The translations under genes were made by a program, and so were the position numbers. Of a stretch of DNA of 10,219 nucleotides, positions 6,218 through 10,219 are shown one piece after another; position 1 is the stretch's first letter; each line of letters starts with the position of its first letter. The DNA comes from JBFGCM01 sp041581135 (lineage in GTDB: Bacteria; Actinomycetota; Acidimicrobiia; Spongiisociales; UBA5794): the NCBI GenBank assembly GCA_041581135.1, contig JBFGCM010000111.1, positions 1-10,219 of the forward strand, read 5' to 3'. Under the pieces are notes generated by a model. It was not told the origin of the DNA. It searched no databases and saw only the letters and a list, made by a program, of their open reading frames with translations.

Positions 6218-7078
6218 TCACCCCGGTGGATCCGCCGACAGTTCCTTGGCGGCCTTCTCGATGTCCGACCGATACTTGAGCAGCACGTTCAGCGTGTCGC
6301 CGGGCACCGTCTCCAGCTCCTCGATCCCGAGCGCCACGAGAGTGCGGGCCCAGTCGATGGTCTCGCTCACCGACGGGGGCTTGCGCAGCGGTAGGTCCCG
6401 AATCGCCTGCACCACCTCGGCGATCCGGAGGGCGAAGTCGGGCCCCAGCTCGGGGAGATGCGACTGCAGGATCTGACGTTCCCGGTCGAGCGTCGGGTAG
6501 TCCACGTGGAGGAAGAGGCAGCGCCGCTTCAGGGCTTCGGACAGCTCCCGGGTGTTGTTCGACGTGAGCACCACGATCGGCTCGGTCACTGCCGAGATCG
6601 TGCCCAACTCCGGGATCGACACCTGGAACGAATCGAGCACCTCCAACAACAGGGCTTCGGTCTCCACCTCGACCCGATCCACCTCGTCGATGAGCAACAC
6701 GATGGGGTCCGGCGAGCGGATCGCCTCCAGCAGCGGACGGGTGAGCAGGAACTCCTCGGTGAAGATGTCCCCCTGGAGGTCGTCCCAGGGTTTGCCCTCG
6801 TCGGTCTGGAGGCGCAACAGCTGCTTGTGGTAGTTCCACTCGTACAGTGCCTTCGCCTCGTCGAGCCCCTCGTAGCACTGCAACCGCACCAAACGACGTC
6901 CGGTGGCGGCGGACAGCGCCAGCGCCAGCGCCGTCTTGCCCACGCCGGCAGGGCCCTCGGCGAGGATCGGCTTGCCGAGCCGATCTGCCAGGAACACCAC
7001 CTGGGCAATGGCGGGATCGGGCAGGTAGCCGGCAGCGACGAGTGCCGACGTCACTTCGGAGGCGTCCGACCAGTGCAT
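6218..7078 (-). CDS. MoxR-family AAA+ ATPase
   Basis: A 286-residue AAA+ protein that should use ATP to remodel or mature a protein complex together with the adjacent VWA protein. It shows Walker A GPAGVGKT (42-49), Walker B LLIDEVD (128-134), sensor-1 TSNN (172-175) and an arginine-finger region EALKRRC (181-187). The C-terminal helical lid includes the PPSVSETIDWARTL stretch typical of MoxR proteins of this group. The length is normal. The ATG at 7078 is chosen because a longer open frame (to 7261) would run through the divergent acetyltransferase gene. There is no ribosome binding site before 7078; a CAGAAT 6 nt upstream might be a -10 box for a leaderless mRNA. It is the first gene of the MoxR-VWA unit. 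Confidence 0.94.
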   Translation of the reverse strand: MHWSDASEVTSALVAAGYLPDPAIAQVVFLADRLGKPILAEGPAGVGKTALALALSAATGRRLVRLQCYEGLDEAKALYEWNYHKQLLRLQTDEGKPWDDLQGDIFTEEFLLTRPLLEAIRSPDPIVLLIDEVDRVEVETEALLLEVLDSFQVSIPELGTISAVTEPIVVLTSNNTRELSEALKRRCLFLHVDYPTLDRERQILQSHLPELGPDFALRIAEVVQAIRDLPLRKPPSVSETIDWARTLVALGIEELETVPGDTLNVLLKYRSDIEKAAKELSADPPG

Positions 7079-7134
7079 GGGCGCATTCTGGCGGGCGTCA
7101 CCGTCACTGGGAAATGGACGTAGGGTGAGGTGCC
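7079..7134. promoter_or_regulatory. Divergent promoter region, moxR / GNAT
   Basis: The 56-nt gap between two divergent starts must contain or lie near both promoters. Toward the GNAT gene there is TAGGGT (7121-7126), 8 nt before the ATG, which could be a -10 box, followed by a GAGG that could bind the ribosome. Toward moxR, CAGAAT (7090-7085) lies 6 nt before its ATG. No good -35 is seen for either. Placement is by gene layout more than by motif strength. Confidence 0.4.
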
Positions 7135-7686
7135 ATGGAGATCCGCACCGAGCGTCTGGTGATGCGCGAGTGGCGCGAGGACGACCTGGGGCCGTTTGCC
7201 CGGTTGAACGCCGATCCGGCGGTGATGGAGCACTTCGAGGGCCCTTTGAGCCGGGAGGCATCAGACCACTTCGTGCACAAGATCCGGGAGACGATGGCCC
7301 GCAGCGGGGTGGGACTGTGGGCGGTGGAGGTGCCGGGCACGGCGCCCTTCATCGGCTTCGTCGGACTGTGGCCCGTGGGGTTCGAGGCCCATTTCACCCC
7401 GGCCATCGAGATCGGTTGGCGCCTCGACGCCTCGTACTGGGGCCGCGGCTACGCCACCGAGGCCGGGCGCGCCACCCTCGCCGACGGGTTCACCAGGGTC
7501 GGCCTCGATGAGGTCGTGTCGTTCGCGGTTCCGGCGAACGAGCGGTCCACCGCAGTGATGCGGCGGCTCGGCATGACCCACGACCCAGAGGACGATTTCC
7601 ACCACCCGGCCTTCCCGGTCGATCACCCGCTCAGCCACCACGTGCTCTACCGGCTGTCTCGGGAAGCCTGGGAAGCCGGCACATGA
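7135..7686 (+). CDS. GNAT family N-acetyltransferase (RimJ/RimL-like)
   Basis: A 183-residue acetyltransferase that transfers acetyl from acetyl-CoA to an amino group; the substrate cannot be told. It opens with the RimJ/RimL-type pattern IRTERLVMREWREDDL (3-18) and has IGWRLDASYWGRGYATEAG (93-111), whose R/Q-x-x-G-x-A element binds the CoA pyrophosphate. NERSTAVMRRLGM (135-147) is the usual motif before the last strand. The ATG at 7135 follows a GTGAGG sequence. It is the first gene of a plus-strand pair; its stop is 7 nt before the methyltransferase start. Some relatives acetylate ribosomal proteins or small molecules including antibiotics; nothing here decides between these. Confidence 0.93.
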   Translation: MEIRTERLVMREWREDDLGPFARLNADPAVMEHFEGPLSREASDHFVHKIRETMARSGVGLWAVEVPGTAPFIGFVGLWPVGFEAHFTPAIEIGWRLDASYWGRGYATEAGRATLADGFTRVGLDEVVSFAVPANERSTAVMRRLGMTHDPEDDFHHPAFPVDHPLSHHVLYRLSREAWEAGT

Positions 7687-7693
7687 CCAACCG

Positions 7694-8470
7694 ATGACCG
7701 GGCAGATCGTCAACCCATTCGCCAGTGAAGGCGCCGCGGCCCGATACGAGCGAGGACGGCCGGATTACTCACCACATGCGCGCCGCACGACACGCGCATT
7801 GCTGCGGAGTCAGGGCGTGGTGAGTCCCTTCCAGAGGGCACTCGACGTCGCCTGTGGCACAGGGATCTCAACCCGGGCGCTGCAGCCGTTGGCGCTGGCC
7901 ACGGTGGGGATCGATGCGTCCGCCCCCATGATCCAGCTGGCTTCACAGCGGGAAGGCGCCTCCTACGTCCGGGCTCGCGCCGAGGCCCTCCCCTTCTCTG
8001 TGGGCGTGTTCGACTTGGTTGCCGTCGGCTCGGCGATCCACTGGCTCGATCCGGAGGCATTTCGTACCGAGCTGAACCGAGTCGCCATGCCAGGAGCGTG
8101 GCTGCTGATCCACGGGCATCGATGGACCGGAGTGCTCGCCGCAGATGATCGGTTTCGGGCATGGATGATCGACCGCTATCTGACCCGCTATCCACCGCCA
8201 CCGCGACATCGCGGCTATCGACCTCCCGCCGACTACGGCGCGTGGCGCCACCGGACCTGGGAACGCTACGAACACCAGGTGGAGATGACCTCGGACCGGC
8301 TGGTCGATTACCTGACCACCCAATCCAACATCCTCACGGTCATCGAGAGCGGAGCAGAGCCCGAGGCGGACATCAGAGGATGGCTCCGGTCCGAACTCGA
8401 CCCCTTCTTCTCGGAGCGACCCGTCGGTTCGTTCACGATGGACGGCTACGTGGCCCTCCACCGACGCTGA
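7694..8470 (+). CDS. Class I SAM-dependent methyltransferase
   Basis: A 258-residue protein of the Methyltransf_11/25 type. It has the N-terminal AARYERGRPDYSP (15-27), SAM motif I ALDVACGTGISTRAL (49-63), the acidic residue after strand 2 in TVGIDASAPMI (70-80), and motif IV-like FDLVAVGSAIHWLD (106-119). The C-terminal half (about 145-250) is a variable cap that would set the substrate, which is unknown. The ATG at 7694 follows the GNAT stop by 7 nt and lacks a clear ribosome binding site, so translation is probably coupled to the GNAT gene. Its TGA sits in a hairpin shared with the stop of the convergent ProA-family gene. Confidence 0.93.
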   Translation: MTGQIVNPFASEGAAARYERGRPDYSPHARRTTRALLRSQGVVSPFQRALDVACGTGISTRALQPLALATVGIDASAPMIQLASQREGASYVRARAEALPFSVGVFDLVAVGSAIHWLDPEAFRTELNRVAMPGAWLLIHGHRWTGVLAADDRFRAWMIDRYLTRYPPPPRHRGYRPPADYGAWRHRTWERYEHQVEMTSDRLVDYLTTQSNILTVIESGAEPEADIRGWLRSELDPFFSERPVGSFTMDGYVALHRR

Positions 8471-8484
8471 CGACCGTCAGCGTC
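8463..8484. terminator. Hairpin spanning the two convergent stop codons
   Basis: GACGCTGACG (8463-8472) and CGTCAGCGTC (8475-8484) are perfect complements separated by 2 nt, so RNA from either strand can form a 9-10 bp stem. The methyltransferase TGA (8468-8470) lies in the left arm and the ProA-family TGA (8479-8477) in the right arm. No T run follows on either side, so it is a possible bidirectional, non-classical terminator or a 3'-end stabilising hairpin. Confidence 0.5.
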
Positions 8485-9973
8485 CGATGTCGGCGTGATC
8501 TTGCGTGGCGCGAGTGCGCACGGTGTAGACGGAGTCGCCGGACAGCACGCCGCCACGCCCGAACAGCCTGCCGAACTGCCAGTTGGACAATCCCAGCTCC
8601 GGCTGGTTGAGGGCGTACTGCCCGTCGACCCATCGAGTGAACCCGTTGCCGACGAACGGCGCGTCGAGCATGTCCCAGAAGCGGGCGTGCTCATCGGCGT
8701 CCTCCGAGATCAGGCTGGCGGCGAACTTGGGGCTCTGCTCGTTGAAGAGCTCGACCGCCGTGGCGACGTCGGGGACGACCTTCAGTGTCACCTCGGGACT
8801 GTCCTCCCACTCCCACTCCTCGCCGAGCTTGTCGTTGTCGATCACCTCGGTGCGTGGCTCGGTCACCGCGCCTTCCGCCCGGCTGATGGGGGCAGGCGCG
8901 AACCACACCTCCGGGATACGTCCCTCGTCGCCCGATGCCACGTGCAGCTTGGTGACCGTGCCGCGGCGATGCCCGGCCTGGTCCAGCGCCTCCAGGAACA
9001 CCGGGATGAGATCGTCGGCTCGCGATTCGACGATGCAACACGTGTTCAGCGTGTTGCACACCTTGCGATCGAGCGAGTGGACCACCGCCAGGCGAAACGC
9101 CTCGGGGTCGGCCGACTCGGCAGCCACGATCCACGCCCCGCCGGTGCCGTGCAAGCTCACGGGAATGCCGGCCTGCCTGGCGACGGCACCGAGCTGCGAC
9201 ACGGCCGCACCCGAGCCACGAGCCACGGCGAGGGCGAGCCGGGGGTCGGAGAACATGGCCCATCCGGCGGCGCGTGAGGCACTGTCGACCAGCGACGCCG
9301 CACCGGGCGGGAGCCCGGCCGCCGCCAACGCCGGATCCAGGGCGTGCTCGACGATCGCCCGGGCGGTGCCCAGGGCATCGGAGCCGATACGGAACACGAC
9401 GGTATTGCCGCTACGCATGACACCGGTGGCATCCGCAAACACGTTGGGACGCCCCTCGAAGACGAATCCGACCACGCCGAGGCCGGACTTGACCAAATCC
9501 ACCCTCCAGTCGTCGTGGGGAACGGTGTGAAGCACCTCGCCACGGCCCCCGGACACGTCGCGCCAAGTACGGAGGCCGGAGATCATGTCGGCCCGCATCT
9601 TGTCCGAGAGGACGAGTCGGGTGGTGGAGCGGCCGCGATCCCTGGCCCGCTCCACGTCGGCGGCGTTGGCCTCCGCAATCGGCCCGAAGGCCGCCTCATC
9701 GGCGAGCCGGGCGGCGAACGCCTCGTAGAAGTCGCTGATCTGGGCATCGGTGACGGTTCCCATCTGGGCGAACGCCGCTGCTGCCGCGCCGACCGCTCCG
9801 GCGGCGACGGCATGCTCTGCCGCCGGCACGTGGAGGAGATCTCCGGTGTCCTGCACCACCACCAGGCGGTCGCCCGGCTGGAATGCAGCCGCCAGCTCAG
9901 CCGACACATGGGTGACCTTGTCTCCGCCGTAGACGATCGACATTCCGGCGGTCAAAGAGGTGAGCTGTTCCAT
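8477..9973 (-). CDS. proA: ProA-family aldehyde dehydrogenase (glutamate-5-semialdehyde dehydrogenase-like) with N-terminal extension
   Basis: A 498-residue protein of the gamma-glutamyl phosphate reductase family, which in proline synthesis reduces gamma-glutamyl phosphate with NADPH to glutamate semialdehyde. Family signs are VGFVFEGRPNVFADATGVMR (168-187), SGNTVVFRIGSDAL (188-201), IPVSLHGTGGAWIV (270-283) and the catalytic-cysteine segment RKVCNTLNT with C306. It differs from ordinary ProA (about 415-430 residues) by an N-terminal addition of about 75 residues (GDRLVVVQDTGDLLHVP at 34-50, then an Ala-rich helix), by two more Cys soon after the catalytic one (C312, C313) and by a Glu/Trp-rich EEWEWED stretch (385-391). 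It could be true ProA or an aldehyde dehydrogenase with another substrate. The ATG at 9973 has no ribosome binding site but has a -10-like box at leaderless distance. No proB is in the window; it could lie to the right. Confidence 0.8.
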   Translation of the reverse strand: MEQLTSLTAGMSIVYGGDKVTHVSAELAAAFQPGDRLVVVQDTGDLLHVPAAEHAVAAGAVGAAAAAFAQMGTVTDAQISDFYEAFAARLADEAAFGPIAEANAADVERARDRGRSTTRLVLSDKMRADMISGLRTWRDVSGGRGEVLHTVPHDDWRVDLVKSGLGVVGFVFEGRPNVFADATGVMRSGNTVVFRIGSDALGTARAIVEHALDPALAAAGLPPGAASLVDSASRAAGWAMFSDPRLALAVARGSGAAVSQLGAVARQAGIPVSLHGTGGAWIVAAESADPEAFRLAVVHSLDRKVCNTLNTCCIVESRADDLIPVFLEALDQAGHRRGTVTKLHVASGDEGRIPEVWFAPAPISRAEGAVTEPRTEVIDNDKLGEEWEWEDSPEVTLKVVPDVATAVELFNEQSPKFAASLISEDADEHARFWDMLDAPFVGNGFTRWVDGQYALNQPELGLSNWQFGRLFGRGGVLSGDSVYTVRTRATQDHADIGR

Positions 9974-9980
9974 CGGCGGC

Positions 9981-9986
9981 AGGTTA
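9981..9986 (-). promoter_or_regulatory. Putative -10 box for a leaderless proA transcript
   Basis: TAACCT on the minus strand ends 7 nt before the ATG at 9973, the spacing expected if transcription starts at the A of ATG. No Shine-Dalgarno sequence is present, which fits a leaderless mRNA, common in actinobacteria. The -35 region would fall inside the first repeat copy (about 10004-10009, ACGAGG) and is not a good match. Confidence 0.45.
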
Positions 9987-9987
9987 G

Positions 9988-10219
9988 CGGCGGCGCTGGA
10001 TTGCCTCGTGGCCGCTCCGCGCTACTGCAACAGCGTCGGGAGAACGCGGAGCACCCTCCAACCGACCGGCAAAGCCGCTCGGCGGCGCTGGATTGCCTCG
10101 GGGCCGCTCCGCGCTACTGCAACAGCGTCGGGAGAATGCGGAGCACCCTCCAACCGACCGGCGAAGCCGCTCGGCGGCGCTGGATTGCCTCGGGGCCGCT
10201 CCGCGCTACTGCAACAGCG
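9988..10219. repeat. Tandem repeat, 92-bp period, at least 2.5 copies
   Basis: Copies lie at 9988-10079 and 10080-10171, with a third cut by the window end at 10172-10219. Copies 1 and 2 differ at three positions (T/G at 10009 against 10101, C/T at 10045 against 10137, A/G at 10071 against 10163); the visible 48 nt of copy 3 match copy 2 exactly. Each unit carries inverted repeats: GCTCCGCG and CGCGGAGC (10014-10021 and 10045-10052 in copy 1; one arm is changed to a G-T pair in copy 2), and CGGC-x-AA-GCCG. The plus strand has no stop codon in any frame, and since 92 is not a multiple of 3 the array reads through all three frames. I see no start with a ribosome binding site, so I treat it as non-coding. 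It fills the region upstream of the ProA-family gene. Confidence 0.93.

Noticed and set aside
4765..7078. Defence system built on a MoxR ATPase and VWA protein
   Set aside because: Ternary MoxR-VWA defence-like systems carry extra effector genes such as nucleases or PP2C phosphatases. None is here, and the pair matches the CoxD/CoxE-like maturation type.
7135..8470. Toxin-antitoxin or antibiotic-modification cassette (GNAT plus methyltransferase)
   Set aside because: Both belong to very broad families. The GNAT lacks a partnered small DNA-binding antitoxin and nothing in either sequence points to an antibiotic substrate.
8583..9530. 315-codon plus-strand open frame
   Set aside because: It is antisense to the well-supported ProA-family gene and has low-complexity Ser/Thr/Ala composition with no family motif.
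9988..10219. CRISPR array or integron attC sites
   Set aside because: The whole 92-bp period is repeated, with no unique spacers between short repeats, and there are no cas or integron integrase genes. The unit lacks paired attC core sites.

Overview
The window is high-GC, gene-dense chromosomal DNA. The gene set suggests an actinobacterium, perhaps of the Acidimicrobiia type: nadD, a LytR_C-domain protein and rsfS in a row, a divergent M23-family protein, a ProA-family protein, and a start that looks leaderless. This placement is inferred from family knowledge and synteny; no rRNA or marker phylogeny is available here.

Layout, left to right. (1) Positions 1-203 hold the last residues of a plus-strand gene whose body lies outside the window, with a helical tail of the kind seen at the C-terminus of secreted actinobacterial proteins. 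(2) Positions 236-1041 hold a decayed tyrosine-recombinase (phage-type integrase) gene with at least five frame changes and its nucleophilic Tyr codon changed to His. It lies against the 3' end of a tRNA-Ala(GGC) gene, the classic position of an element integrated at a tRNA. (3) Positions 1041-4147 (minus strand) are a compact housekeeping block, read right to left: M23-like secreted protein, nadD, LCP-like/LytR_C membrane protein, rsfS, tRNA-Ala and a hairpin terminator. Several of its genes overlap. (4) Positions 4285-7078 (minus) hold a MoxR-type AAA+ ATPase, a CoxE-like VWA protein and a single-domain response regulator. (5) Positions 7135-8470 (plus) hold a GNAT acetyltransferase and a class I SAM methyltransferase, probably one transcript. 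(6) Positions 8477-9973 (minus) hold a ProA-family dehydrogenase with an unusual N-terminal extension. It converges on the methyltransferase, and both stop codons sit in one perfect hairpin. (7) Positions 9988-10219 hold a tandem repeat of 92-bp period, at least 2.5 copies, running off the window and abutting the presumed proA promoter.

How the genes work together: nadD (NAD synthesis), rsfS (ribosome silencing) and the ProA-family gene fit the widespread actinobacterial order obg-proB-proA-nadD-lcp-rsfS. Here proA and nadD are separated by about 5 kb carrying the MoxR/VWA pair, the response regulator, the M23-like gene and the GNAT/methyltransferase pair. MoxR and VWA proteins normally act together as a chaperone-like maturation machine; no CO-dehydrogenase or other obvious client gene is visible. 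I see no convincing new defence or mobile system. The points most worth checking are the 92-bp repeat array, the M23/nadD overlap, the loss of catalytic residues in two envelope proteins, and the integrase remnant at the tRNA.
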